Source: Allium sativum (Eukaryota > Streptophyta > Magnoliopsida > Asparagales > Amaryllidaceae). Taken from it: a stretch of DNA of 64,000 nt. A program made the translations under genes and the position numbers. A model generated the notes under the pieces. The model worked only from the letters and a program-made list of their open reading frames with translations, was not told the DNA's origin and did not search any database. Location of the stretch: contig CM060910.1 of assembly GCA_030737875.1 (NCBI GenBank), positions 247,350,427-247,414,426 on the forward strand. The letters run 5' to 3'. Numbering within the stretch: the first letter of the stretch is position 1; each line of letters starts with the position of its first letter. Shown piece by piece: positions 34,223 to 48,290 of this stretch.

Positions 34223-34866
34223 TGGTATTCGTGTTTCAAAGGTGTGATATCTATATATTTCCTATTGACTGGTGTGAGAACCAAAAAATTAGATAAGGCC
34301 TATTGTTGTGATTTGGCATCAAAAACATGATTTTTGTATATGTATCAAAATTATGAATTTGAAACGTTAATCCACTAATTGATTGATGTTTGTGTTGTTT
34401 GTTTATTTGTTTGCTAATTTTGAACCATTATTCCTAATATAACCAAATATTGAATTGTATTGAAATTTGGTCGCATTTGCTTGCATATACCTATACTTAC
34501 ATTGAACAAGTCATAGCAAGGAGGCTAGAGCAGAGAATAAAATTTGTTTGCCCGACAAATAGGTACATGTTTACTACATAATTTCCTGTTTTGTTTGGGT
34601 GATGATGATTTTATGAGCCTATTGGCTAGCCGCTTGGCTTTTTCTTTTTCTTTTTGAGATCTGAAGGACCGGGGAAGCTATTTGAAATTCCCCGATGCTC
34701 CCATTGCAGGGGAGATTATGGCGAAATTTTTCGAAAATTTAGGGTGTTAGCCAAATTTTGAAAATTCTCAGAAACTAAAGAGTTGGAGAATGGAAGCCAG
34801 ATCGAGCGTAGAGTTGATTAATCAAACCACTTTCGACTTTGTTCCATTTCGGGGACGAAAAGTTTT

Positions 34867-34878
34867 AAGTGGGGGAGA
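34867..34878 (+). promoter_or_regulatory. Polypurine tract 2
   Basis: AAGTGGGGGAGA before LTR 3. Confidence 0.95.
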
Positions 34879-36582
34879 TTGTAACAACCCGAAAATCTGG
34901 GCCAGTTTAAAATTTTTATTTTGGCAATTTTAGCGAATTTTGATTATTTAAAATGAATTATTTTAAATAATATCGACGAGAAATTTATTATGAATATAAA
35001 TAGAACGTATATATTTATGCGCGTCGTCGTTAGAATATAAATATTTATATATAATTATAAATAGAATTGAAAATGGCGCGGTAGTTCGATAATTCGATTT
35101 CAAACTTCAATTGAATGTACCGGGTGCAAAACAATCCGGATTTTAGTGAAACCAAAAACATTAGGATCTAATTGGAAATATCTTTCCAACGATTCTGAAA
35201 AAATCAAGACTTCATAGCGGGAATCAAAAGATATGTCCAGTTGAAAATTCTGAATAGTCGCTATGGAATTCAGGCCCTTAAAAATGAACATTTTGCAAAC
35301 GACCTCGGATTTCGACGAAACCAGTTTTGTTGGGTCCGTGATGTCAAATCATTGCTAGGTTTCAAATTTCATAATTTTTCGAATTAATATGTGAGCGTGG
35401 CAAAAGAAAACGCGTTTGACCAGTTTCAGTAGATTTTAATCGACTGGAAAATGGCCATTTTTCTAACGGTCTCAGAATTCGACGAAACTAGTTTTGTTAG
35501 GACCGTATCGTCAATACGAAGCTAGAAATAATTTTTCTGGAATTTTTAGATACTGTGTGTGGCCCCGGTAATTTGAAATGTACGTTCAAACAGAATATAT
35601 TAAGATTTATATTTTAAATTCAATGGAAACTAGTCGTATGGATCGAATTGGCCTATGATATATATCCCATTGTATTCGGAATAGGGGTATTACGCTAGGG
35701 GTGACAGTCGCTGGGTTTGAAAAGGAGTTCGTGATGATTTTAACTTTTAAAACGAATTAAATATAATATAATATTATATATATTAGCCGGTCAAAATAAC
35801 CCTAGCTCATTAAATCGTGGTCAAACCACATTCCTTAGGCCGCCGCTACTCCCAAACGACGACGATTTTTCTTCCAAGCTTCTTCCTCATTTTCCCTTCA
35901 ATCTACTTCAAGAATTTCGAAACTCAATATATGAAATCGATCAGCTCTTCGAGCTCTTCCCCTTCAACGGTGGTGATGGTGATTGGAGCTGCGGATCGAC
36001 AAGAATTGGGCGTCAAAGTGGATGACTTTAGGGCTGCCGTGTGGGCCCTAGAGGGGTGTGAGTCGCCCCCTGTTCACGGCGGAGGTGGAGGCCGAGTAAG
36101 GCTTTGAAGTGATGAACTCCGATCAATGGCAGGTGGCTTCAAGGAGGCGCACGGTGGAGGTTTAATTTTGGTGCGATGGGTTCTTTCGTTCAGGCATGCG
36201 AAGAAGAACAGGAAAGGGGGGGGACCTGCTATCACGTGATTAGGGGTGGGTTTTATTTTTAATGAATTATTTAATTAAATTATAACTATTTCAAATTGTG
36301 ATTAACACGGTAATTATCATATCTTCTTTGTACGAGGTCAGAATGACGAACGGTCAGTTGCGTTGGATTCGCAACGACGAGCGCTACAACATGAAACTGA
36401 CTAGGACTGAAAGGGGCCAAATAAAAATTTGAGGAGAATTTAAATCCAAACAGTTCAGAAACAGAAAAGGTACGATTTTTCTATAGAAAAAAATATGATT
36501 TTTTTTTATATAGTTATGTTATAAAGAAACGGTTTTGATATATAATTTTAGCTAATGAACAACATGGTTCTATTTTTAATTA

Positions 36583-36766
36583 TAATCGAAAAGAATAGAT
36601 TTTTATAATCGAAAAGAATAGATTTTTATAATCGAAAAGAATAGATTTTTATAATCGAAAAGAATAGATTTTTATAATCGAAAAGAATAGATTTTTATAA
36701 TCGAAAAGAATAGATTTTTATAATCGAAAAGAATAGATTTTTATAATCGAAAAGAATAGATTTTTA
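36583..36766 (+). repeat. 23-bp minisatellite, 8 copies (LTR 3)
   Basis: The longest allele of the four; explains the length difference of LTR 3. Confidence 0.9.
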
Positions 36767-38986
36767 TATATTGAACTTCGAAATAAAAATATGATTTTTA
36801 TATATGGAATAGCGAAGTAAAAATTCGATTTTTACATAGGTAGTGAAAGCGGACAACGAAGGTAACAAAAGGCGGGAACGAAGAAGGTTTCTGCAAAAGA
36901 AGAGCCGTGGAGCTAGGATAGCTATCTGTGAGAATTTCTCACCTTTCAATTTCTTTTTCTAGTTATATATATATACTAGGATGTAGACGGTGCTTAGTAG
37001 CACCCGACACAATCGTCCACAGACCATGGACTTGTTTATTTGGTTGCATAGATTAGTTATATAATGTGATTTGAATTTGGTTGTTTGGTGATTTTGATTG
37101 ATGTGTGAATGGCGTGGGCCTTCACTAGACCGGGGATAAGGCTAGGCCTCGTCCCGTTTCTAGTATCGTGCCGTTATGCCGCCGAAATTTTCTAAAATAT
37201 GTTAGAAAAATAAAAATATCATTTTATTTAAAGAATGAACTGAATAGAAATTCATATGTTGAAATAAAATGTTTTATCGTTAAAAATATAATTTTTAACG
37301 TGAATGTGAATAAATATTCATTTACAAACCAGACGGTTTGTTTATGTACACCTATTTGAATGACATTGATTGGGACGATAAATTTCACACATCGCCCAAC
37401 TGCACAAATAAAATATGTGTTTGATTGTTTGAAACCCCACACAGGTGTTAGGATGAAATTTGAAGTTCACTCATCCTAATTGATTAAATATGTCGATCGA
37501 TCGATCGATTGACAGGCTGTTATAAGCGTTAGATATCTATATTTGATGCTTATACAGTGTAGTGCACTTTGGTTGATGGTTGATTATTTTTCAATGCTAT
37601 TATACATGTGTTGTATGAAAATCCATATAATTAACTTTATATGGTAATTGATTGGGCCTCATTCCAATTTAAAAAATAAAGAAGATTATAAAATAAAAGT
37701 TCATGTGTTGACAGTACTCATCCATTGAGATTGGTCATGTGTTGAACGAAATATTTTAGTAATAAAATTTACATCTTTATCAATATAAAATAAAAGTTCA
37801 TGTGTTGACAGTACTCATCCATTGAGATTGGTCATGTGTTGAACGAAATATTTTGATAATAACAACTATTTTGAAAAAAAAAATTTGAAATAGAATATTT
37901 GAAAATAGAAATTTATGAAGCCGTGTTGATTAGATTGACGTCATTTTGACGTGAACGATATTTATATCGATTTTATTCATTTTGAAATGAATTGAATTGA
38001 ATTAAAAACGATTTCGAAATGAATTGAACTGAAAACGATTTCGAAATGAATTGATTATAAAACAATTTAGAAATGAATTCGATTCAAATAGAAAACGAAT
38101 TTGAATTGAATCGAATAGAAAGCGAATTTGAATTGAATCGAATTGAAAACGAATTCGAATCGAATTGAAAGTAAATCGTAATGAATTCAAATTGAGTTGA
38201 AATTTGAATTGAATAGAAATGAATTTTAGAACGAATTTATAAAGAAGAATTCAATTTTGATTTGAATTGAAATGGAAGTTGAAATTGCTTTTGAAACGAA
38301 TTTAAAACTATTTATAAAATTCGTTTTAAATAGAAATCGACGAAATATATTATATATATATTATATATATAATATAATGGCCTGAATAGAACGCGCCGCG
38401 CCGCGGTAGTTCGTGAATTTCGACCATTTATTTCAAACGGACATTGCGGGAGATCCGACCGTCGGATTCTCCTAAAACTGGAACCGTTGGGTTCGTATCG
38501 AAAAGAGCTTTCTAACGAATATTAGAAATTAGAAATCTAACGGTTGGATTTGGAATTATGTCCAAATCAAATTTGAAAAAGGTCGCTGTAAGTGCAGTTC
38601 GATGACCGTTGAAGGAAATCGACTGTACGGGCCTTGATAAAATTATTAAAAATAGTAATAATTTGTGTAAAATCATAAGAAATGATTTGAGAAGAATTGG
38701 GATGAAAAACTCCATATTTGAAAAGATAAAAATAGATTTTTATCGAATTGAACTAGTTTTGAACTAGAATTATAATTCTATTTATTTTTAAATAAATAAA
38801 TTGAATTCGAAAAGGGTTTTAAAAATAACCAAAATTTCCAATGATTGCATTGGAATGGATTTGAATCGAAATTGTCTTCGGAATATTTCGATGTTGAAAT
38901 TTGTGATTATACAGGTGTTGTTATGGAAATTTGAAAGATATATATTTATATCGTTATTTCCAATACGACATTTGTTAATCGTAGAA

Positions 38987-39679
38987 TTTGATATTGAATA
39001 TAAGCCGATATATTTTCTATTCAGTGCCTTGTATTGAATATCAAATGTGATTTGGGTTTGTCGTGAATGGTGTCTTCACTAACACTGTTCTTGAACCCAG
39101 TTGAGAAAAGATTAAATCTTTTTATTTAGATTTAATGAAGTGTACCAATTAAATAATATTTAATTGAAATTGAATTGATATTGATTTTTGGGTTTATTGT
39201 GAACAGTGTTTTAAATAACACTTGTTCTTTAACCCGATAATTAATGAATGTGACTTTGGGTTTATTGTGAACAGTGTTTTTAAATGACACGGATTCTTTA
39301 ACCCAGTTAACGATTAAAACTAAGTGGGGTTTTAATGAATCTTTAATTAGATTGAAATGGTCGAGAATGGAGTATCACTAGTTTTGCTCCAGGCGATAGT
39401 TAAATCTTTAATTAGATTTGAACGTGAAATGGTAATTGAATTTACCGATAACACCGTGGTGTTAGATATGAAGTACTACCAGTTTTACTTCATGGGATGA
39501 ATAGGTTGGGATTGGGAAATTAAAACAAGTGATTACTTCGGTAAGTTTCGTTAATCCCGACTAGTTTGAATTGATATTCAAAAATAGATTAAAGAATAAA
39601 TTCAAGAAATTTATCTTGGATAAAATTAATGGGAACCTTTCCCTATGAATGTGAAATTAGAAACTAACTGTCGGTTAGC
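38987..39679 (+). other. Hairpin train in LTR 3
   Basis: Equivalent of 23758-24450, same order of inverted repeats. Confidence 0.6.
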
Positions 39680-40569
39680 CAAGCAGAATGGTTTTCTGGA
39701 TATTGATCTGATGTTGGTTTCGGCCTTCGGGGTTAATATTTGGGGAATTATTCTCTTGATTAATTTACGGTTAGTGACTAATGAATTGGAATGAGGCGTA
39801 TGTTGTGTTTATGCAACACTTATTTAAAATATACGCGAGTTATTCGGAAAGACCGGGTTTATCCCATTCTGAATAACTGATACGATGATAAGTCGAAGAT
39901 GAAGACGGTGGTCGAAGACCAGAAGTCTCCACGTCGTTTGGGTGATTACTGATGATCTTGATTGGGTTGTACACCCAAGAAGATGGAAACAGTTGGTGAT
40001 CGTCCAGACGTACTTGGAGATCGATGGATATGCGGGGTACTAGGTGCCTCCGGTTTCGTTCAGACCCAGAACGGACTTGTAAATGGACGGTGTGTCTGAC
40101 ATTGGATTTTAGTCCGTGTGATTGATATCTATTAAATATATATCTGTTTGGCGGCGGAGAATTTATTCTCTTGCTTAACGCCCTTCTCTGAGACGTACGA
40201 GCTCAGGGGTTATATATTGATGGATATCAATCGCATGGAGTGAATTGCCTGTGTGGCATGCTAAGTGGCAAATGATCAAGGCTTCTGTTGAAAAGCAAAG
40301 TCTTGTGGTTGATGATCAAAGCACGGCCTTTGTGGCGTAGCTTTGTGTAACGTTGATTCGCGAGTATCACACCCGGTATGAACTAAAAACGGGAGACGGA
40401 CCTCAGGGAGGACATGCGTTTCTTTCTAGTTAGGAGTGGCGTCAGTGCTTGAACTGGCTGACGAGTTTGACTCATGTGGATATTGCTTATTATTACTTGC
40501 TGAAAAGCGAGGCGCCTCGTGATATCGATTTCGGCCGATGCTTCTGGTCGGCTGACGGGCCAGGCTTAC

Positions 40570-40688
40570 GCCCCAAAGGGCGGGGAAACGTAGTGTTCAG
40601 GCATAATAATCCACATCGGTGGACCGGCCCTGACGATCCAAGGGGCAGTTGCGGCTGTTCCTGAGGGGCGGACTAGAGCGTCTCGAAT
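40570..40688 (+). other. 119-nt conserved block (LTR 3 copy)
   Basis: Same sequence as 25341-25459. Confidence 0.7.
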
Positions 40689-41495
40689 CGGTTGAGGATC
40701 TTGCCCCTAGCCTCGGTTCATACCATAAATGATAACCCAACTTCCAATACGACATTTGCGGTTTTAATTGTAGAACTAGTATGGCGACATGATATATGGT
40801 ACCCATGCCGCCTATGATTGATACTTATGATTTGAAGTTTTTTTATACACTATGCACTTATTATAGTATCAAATGATTTGTTTTAAAACGTATCAAGCAT
40901 TCTTTGGCTGTTACAAGGGAAAACCCTATCCTCGGCTGCGTTGCAATGTGTGATGGGACCTGGGTCTTATAACAGCTTCATTTTTCTTTATTTAGCATTG
41001 CGCTGATTGTTTTGTGCACTGGTATTCTTGGGAGGAAACCCGTTCCGTGTTATACGGCGTGGTCCCTTGATTTACCAATCTTTAAAATAAAGATTAACTG
41101 TTTTAGTTCTCACACCAGTCACATGACTGACCTGGAGTTTATTGTTTTAACCTAAACTCTGGGTGCCCTTATTTTGACACGGGCAGCTAGTAGTTTTGGT
41201 TTTGCAGATTTATATTCACAGGATCCTGGTTTACAGCTAGAACGATATCCGGAAAGCTTTGTATCCATATATCTACTTCTAGTTGTGTATTGTATTATTT
41301 TCCGCTGCTATGTATTTAAATGTAATTTAAATCTCTGATATTTCTGTGTAATATTCATTTATACTCTGTATATTCTTGTAATCTGATGCATTGTTGTAAT
41401 ATACAGTGAAATGTTCTTTTATATGCGTTCTGTTGTGGCTTGTTCTCGAACTATCCGACGCTTTCCTTTACGGGGAAGTTACGGGTTTTTACAGT

Positions 41496-41507
41496 TGGTA
41501 TCAGAGC
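41496..41507 (+). promoter_or_regulatory. Primer-binding site 3
   Basis: TGGTATCAGAGC two bases after LTR 3. Confidence 0.95.
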
Positions 41508-41829
41508 GAGGTTTACAAAGCTCAGAGAACAAGACACGTTAGAACCATACGAAAGAATTCATCAGATATTGGATTAGCAATATCCAATGGAATGACTTGT
41601 TAGAGATGGGATCAGTAGTATCGTAGAACGAGTGTGAAGAGAATATTTTTAAAATGAAAACAATTTTTGTTTTGAAAATTTAAATCAACTATTCGTATTT
41701 GATTATTTATTCTAGATTGATTAGGACAATCCAGTATATAAAGATTTTGCATATACGCCTTGCAAACGTGTATTTGAAGTTTTAATATACTGGATAGATA
41801 TAGAATCACACTCTAGTCGCCCGAAGATG

Positions 41830-41860
41830 ATTCTGATGATAGTTCGAACATCATCAGAAT
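41830..41860 (+). other. Candidate dimer-initiation hairpin, internal 3
   Basis: Identical to 26600-26630. Confidence 0.6.
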
Positions 41861-42504
41861 TGGTATTCGTGTTTCAAAGGTGTGATATCTATATATTTCC
41901 TATTGACTGGTGTGAGAACCAAAAAATTAGATAAGGCCTATTGTTGTGATTTGGCATCAAAAACATGATTTTTGTATATGTATCAAAATTATGAATTTGA
42001 AACGTTAATCCACTAATTGATTGATGTTTGTGTTGTTTGTTTATTTGTTTGCTAATTTTGAACCATTATTCCTAATATAACCAAATATTGAATTGTATTG
42101 AAATTTGGTCGCATTTGCTTGCATATACCTATACTTACATTGAACAAGTCATAGCAAGGAGGCTAGAGCAGAGAATAAAATTTGTTTGCCCGACAAATAG
42201 GTACATGTTTACTACATAATTTCCTGTTTTGTTTGGGTGATGATGATTTTATGAGCCTATTGGCTAGCCGCTTGGCTTTTTCTTTTTCTTTTTGAGATCT
42301 GAAGGACCGGGGAAGCTATTTGAAATTCCCCGATGCTCCCATTGCAGGGGAGATTATGGCGAAATTTTTCGAAAATTTAGGGTGTTAGCCAAATTTTGAA
42401 AATTCTCAGAAACTAAAGAGTTGGAGAATGGAAGCCAGATCGAGCGTAGAGTTGATTAATCAAACCACTTTCGACTTTGTTCCATTTCGGGGACGAAAAG
42501 TTTT

Positions 42505-42516
42505 AAGTGGGGGAGA
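42505..42516 (+). promoter_or_regulatory. Polypurine tract 3
   Basis: AAGTGGGGGAGA before LTR 4. Confidence 0.95.
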
Positions 42517-44222
42517 TTGTAACAACCCGAAAATCTGGGCCAGTTTAAAATTTTTATTTTGGCAATTTTAGCGAATTTTGATTATTTAAAATGAATTATT
42601 TTAAATAATATCGACGAGAAATTTATTATGAATATAAATAGAACGTATATATTTATGCGCGTCGTCGTTAGAATATAAATATTTATATATAATTATAAAT
42701 AGAATTGAAAATGGCGCGGTAGTTCGATAATTCGATTTCAAACTTCAATTGAATGTACCGGGTGCAAAACAATCCGGATTTTAGTGAAACCAAAAACATT
42801 AGGATCTAATTGGAAATATCTTTCCAACGATTCTGAGAAAATCAAGACTTCATAGCGGGAATCAAAAGATATGTCCAGTTGAAAATTCTGAATAGTCGTT
42901 ATGGAATTCAGGCCCTTAAAAATGAACATTTTGCAAACGACCTCGGATTTCGACGAAACCAGTTTTGTTGGGTCCGTGATGTCAAATCATTGCTAGGTTT
43001 CAAATTTCATAATTTTTCGAATCAATATGTGAGCGTGGCAAAAGAAAACGCGTTTGACCAGTTTCAGTAGATTTTAATCGACTGGAAAATGGCCATTTTT
43101 CTAACGGTCTCAGAATTCGACGAAACTAGTTTTGTTAGGACCGTATCGTCAATACGAAGCTAGAAATAAATTTTCTGGAATTTTTAGATACTGTGTGTGG
43201 CCCCGGTAATTTGAAATGTACGTTCAAACAGAATATATTAAGATTTATATTTTAAATTCAATGGAAACTAGTCGTATGGATCGAATTGGCCTACGATATA
43301 TATCCCATTGTATTCGGAATAGGGGTATTACGCTAGGGGTGACAGTCGCTGGGTTTGAAAAGGAGTTCGTGATGATTTTAACTTTTAAAACGAATTAAAT
43401 ATAATATAATATTATATATATTAGCCGGTCAAAATAACCCTAGCTCATTAAATCGTGGTCAAACCACATTCCTTAGGCCGCCGCTACTCCCAAACGACGA
43501 CGATTTTTCTTCCAAGCTTCTTCCTCATTTTCCCTTCAATCTACTTCAAGAATTTCGAAACTCAATATATGAAATCGATCAGCTCTTCGAGCTCTTCCCC
43601 TTCAACGGTGGTGATGGTGATTGGAGCTGCGGATCGACAAGAATTGGGCGTCAAAGTGGATGACTTTAGGGCTGCCGTGTGGGCCCTAGAGGGGTGCGAG
43701 TCGCCCCCTGTTCACGGCGGAGGTGGAGGTCGAGTAAGGCTTTGAAGTGATGAACTCCGATCAATGGCAGGTGGCTTCAAGGAGGCGCACGGTGGAGGTT
43801 TAATTTTGGTGCGATGGGTTCTTTCGTTCAGGCATGCGAAGAAGAACAGGAAAGGGGGGGGGACCTGCTATCACGTGATTAGGGGTGGGTTTTATTTTTA
43901 ATGAATTATTTAATTAAATTATAACTATTTCAAATTGTGATTAACACGGTAATTATCATATCTTCTTTGTACGAGGTCAGAATGACGAACGGTCAGTTGC
44001 GTTGGATTCGCAACGACGAGCGCTACAACATGAAACTGACTAGGACTGAAAGGGGCCAAATAAAAATTTGAGGAGAATTTAAATCCAAACAGTTCAGAAA
44101 CAGAAAAGGTACGATTTTTCTATAGAAAAAAAATATGATTTTTGTTTATATAGTTATGTTATAAAGAAACGGTTTTGATATATAATTTTAGCTAATGAAC
44201 AACATGGTTCTATTTTTAATTA

Positions 44223-44360
44223 TAATCGAAAAGAATAGATTTTTATAATCGAAAAGAATAGATTTTTATAATCGAAAAGAATAGATTTTTATAATCGAAA
44301 AGAATAGATTTTTATAATCGAAAAGAATAGATTTTTATAATCGAAAAGAATAGATTTTTA
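44223..44360 (+). repeat. 23-bp minisatellite, 6 copies (LTR 4)
   Basis: Same unit as in LTR 1, 6 copies as in LTR 2. Confidence 0.9.
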
Positions 44361-46578
44361 TATATTGAACTTCGAAATAAAAATATGATTTTTATATATG
44401 GAATAGCGAAGTAAAAATTCGATTTTTACATAGGTAGTGAAAGCGGACAACGAAGGTAACAAAAGGCGGGAACGAAGAAGGTTTCTGCAAAAGAAGAGCC
44501 GTGGAGCTAGGATAGCTATCTGTGAGAATTTCTCACCTTTCAATTTCTTTTTCTAGTTATATATATATACTAGGATGTAGACGGTGCTTAGTAGCACCCG
44601 ACACAATCGTCCACAGACCATGGACTTGTTTATTTGGTTGCATAGATTAGTTATATAATGTGATTTGAATTTGGTTGTTTGGTGATTTTGATTGATGTGT
44701 GAATGGCGTGGGCCTTCACTAGACCGGGGATAAGGCTAGGCCTCGTCCCGTTTCTAGTATCGTGCCGTTATGCCGCCGAAATTTTCTAAAATATGTTAGA
44801 AAAATAAAAATATCATTTTATTTAAAGAATGAACTGAATAGAAATTCATATGTTGAAATAAAATGTTTTATCGTTAAAAATATAATTTTTAACGTGAATG
44901 TGAATAAATATTCATTTACAAACCAGACGGTTTGTTTATGTACACCTATTTGAATGACATTGATTGGGACGATAAATTTCACACATCGCCCAACTGCACA
45001 AATAAAATATGTGTTTGATTGTTTGAAACCCCACACGGGTGTTAGGATGAAATTTGAAGTTCACTCATCCTAATTGATTAAATATGTCGATCGATCGATC
45101 GATTGACAGGCTGTTATAAGCGTTAGATATCTATATTTGATGCTTATACAGTGTAGTGCACTTTGGTTGATGGTTGATTATTTTTCAATGCTATTATACA
45201 TGTGTTGTATGAAAATCCATATAATTAACTTTATATGGTAATTGATTGGGCCTCATTCCAATTTGAAAAATAAAGAAGATTATAAAATAAAAGTTCATGT
45301 GTTGACAGTACTCATCCATTGAGATTGGTCATGTGTTGAACGAAATATTTTAGTAATAAAATTTACATCTTTATCAATATAAAATAAAAGTTCATGTGTT
45401 GACAGTACTCATCCATTGAGATTGGTCATGTGTTGAACGAAATATTTTGATAATAACAACTATTTTGAAAAAAAAATATTTGAAATAGAATATTTGAAAA
45501 TAGAAATTTATGAAGCCGTGTTGATTAGATTGACGCCATTTTGACGTGAACGATATTTATATCGATTTTATTCATTTTGAAATGAATTGAATTAAAAACG
45601 ATTTCGAAATGAATTGAACTGAAAACGATTTCGAAATGAATTGATTATAAAACAATTTAGAAATGAATTCGATTCAAATAGAAAACGAATTTGAATTGAA
45701 TCGAATAGAAAGCGAATTTGAATTGAATCGAATTGAAAACGAATTCGAATCGAATTGAAAGCAAATCGTAATGAATTCAAATTGAGTTGAAATTTGAATT
45801 GAATAGAAATGAATTTTAGAACGAATTTATAAAGAAGAATTCAATTTTGATTTGAATTGAAATGGAAGTTGAAATTGCTTTTGAAACGAATTTAAAACTA
45901 TTTATAAAATTCGTTTTAAATAGAAATCGACGAAATATATTATGTATATATATTATATATATAATATAATGGCCTGAATAGAACGCGCCGCGCCGCGGTA
46001 GTTCGTGAATTTCGACCATTTATTTCAAACGGACATTGCGGGAGATCCGACCGTCGGATTCTCCTAAAACCGGAACCGTTGGGTTCGTATCGAAAAGAGC
46101 TTTCTAACGAATATTAGAAATTAGAAATCTAACGGTTGGATTTGGAATTATGTCCAAATCAAATTTGAAAAAGGTCGCTGTAAGTGCAGTTCGATGACCG
46201 TTGAAGGAAATCGACTGTACGGGCCTTGATAAAATTATTAAAAATAGTAATAATTTGTGTAAAATCATAAGAAATGATTTGAGAAGAATTGGGATGAAAA
46301 ACTCCATATTTGAAAAGATAAAAATAGATTTTTATCGAATTGAACTAGTTTTGAACTAGAATTATAATTCTATTTATTTTTAAATAAATAAATTGAATTC
46401 GAAAAGGGTTTTAAAAATAACCAAAATTTCCAATGATTGCATTGGAATGGATTTGAATCGAAATTGTCTTCGGAATATTTCGATGTTGAAATTTGTGATT
46501 ATACAGGTGTTGTTATGGAAATTTGAAAGATATATATTTATATCGTTATTTCCAATACGACATTTGTTAATCGTAGAA

Positions 46579-47271
46579 TTTGATATTGAATATAAGCCGA
46601 TATATTTTCTATTCAGTGCCTTGTATTGAATATCAAATGTGATTTGGGTTTGTCGTGAATGGTGTCTTCACTAACACTGTTCTTGAACCCAGTTGAGAAA
46701 AGATTAAATCTTTTTATTTAGATTTAATGAAGTGTACCAATTAAATAATATTTAATTGAAATTGAATTGATATTGATTTTTGGGTTTATCGTGAACAGTG
46801 TTTTAAATAACACTTGTTCTTTAACCCGATAATTAATGAATGTGACTTTGGGTTTATTGTGAACCGTGTTTTTAAATGACACGAATTCTTTAACCCAGTT
46901 AACGATTAAAACTAAGTGGGGTTTTAATGAATCTTTAGTTAGATTGAAATGGTCGAGAATGGAGTATCACCAGTTTTGCTCCAGGCGATAGTTAAATCTT
47001 TAATTAGATTTGAACGTGAAATGGTAATTGAATTTACCGATAACACCGTGGTGTTAGATATGAAGTACTACCAGTTTTACTTCATGGGATGAATAGGTTG
47101 GGATTGGGAAATTAAAACAAGTGATTACTTCGGTAAGTTTCGTTAATCCCGACTAGTTTGAATTGATATTCAAAAATAGATTAAAGAATAAATTCAAGAA
47201 ATTTATCTTGGATAAAATTAATGGGAACCTTTCCCTATGAATGTGAAATTTGAAACTAACTGTCGGTTAGC
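46579..47271 (+). other. Hairpin train in LTR 4
   Basis: Equivalent of 23758-24450. Confidence 0.6.
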
Positions 47272-48171
47272 CAAGCAGAATGGTTTTCTCGATATTGATC
47301 TGATGTTGGTTTCGGCCTTCGGGGTTAATATTTGGGGAATTATTCTCTTGATTAATTTACGGTTAGTGACTAATGAATTGGAATGAGGCGTATGTTGTGT
47401 TTGTGTAACACTTATTTAAAATATACGCGAGTTATTCGAAAAGACCGGGTTTATCCCATTCTGAATAACTGATACGACGATAAGTCGAAGATGAAGACGG
47501 TGGTCGAAGAACCGAAGTCTCTACGTCGTTTGGGTGATTACTGATGATCTTGATTGGGCTGTACACCCAAGAAGATGGAAACAGTTGGTAATCGTCCAGA
47601 CGTACTTGGAGATCGATGGATATGCGGGGTACTAGGTGCCTCCGGTTTCGTTCAGACCCAGAACGGACTTGTAAATGGACGGTGTGTCTGACATTGGATT
47701 TTAGTCCGTGTGATTGATCTCTATTAAATATATATCTGTTTGGCGGCGGAGAATTTATTCTCTTGCTTAACGCCCTTCTCTGAGACGTACGAGCTCAGGG
47801 GTTATATATTGATGGATATCAATCGCATGGAGTGAATTGCCTGTGTGGCATGCTAAGTGGCAAATGATCAAGGCTTCTGTTGAAAAGCAAAGTCTTGTGG
47901 TTGATGATCGAAGCACGGCCTTTGTGGCGTAGCTTTGTGTAACGTTGATTCGCGAGTATCACACCCGGTATGAACTAAAAACTGGAGACGGACCTTAGGG
48001 AGGAAATGCGTTTCTTTCTAGTTAGGAGTGGCGTCAGTGCTTGAACTGGCTGACGAGTTTGACTCATGTGGATATTGCTTATTATTACTTGCTGAAAAGC
48101 GAGGCGCCTCGTGATATCGGTTTCGGCCGATGCTTCTGGTCGGCTGACGGGCCAGGCTTACGCCCCAAAGG

Positions 48172-48290
48172 GCGGGGAAACGTAGTGTTCAGGCATAATA
48201 ATCCACATCGGTGGACCGGCCCTGACGATCCAAGGGGCAGTTGCGGCTGTTCCTGAGGGGCGGACTAGAGCGTCTCGAATCGGTTGAGGA
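48172..48290 (+). other. 119-nt conserved block (LTR 4 copy)
   Basis: Same sequence as 25341-25459. Confidence 0.7.

Larger units (their letters stand above)
33856..34879 (+). mobile_element. Array internal domain 2 (1024 bp, non-coding)
   Basis: Same length and structure as internal 1, with only scattered substitutions (for example GAACAAGACACG for GAACGAGACACG, and CATACG for CATATG near the PBS). PBS 33858-33869, PPT 34867-34878, palindromic-loop hairpin 34192-34222. No coding capacity. Confidence 0.9.
34880..41493 (+). mobile_element. Array LTR 3 (6614 bp)
   Basis: Its extra 46 bp over LTRs 2 and 4 equals two additional 23-bp minisatellite units (8 copies at 36583-36766). It shares CAGACGGTTTG (about 37330) with LTR 4. 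It has an arm mutation in the 11-bp hairpin (GTTACAAG, about 40910). Confidence 0.9.
41494..42517 (+). mobile_element. Array internal domain 3 (1024 bp, non-coding)
   Basis: Almost identical to internal 2 (one seen change is GACTTGTTAGAG for GACTCGTTAGAG, about 41597). PBS 41496-41507, PPT 42505-42516, palindromic-loop hairpin 41830-41860. Confidence 0.9.
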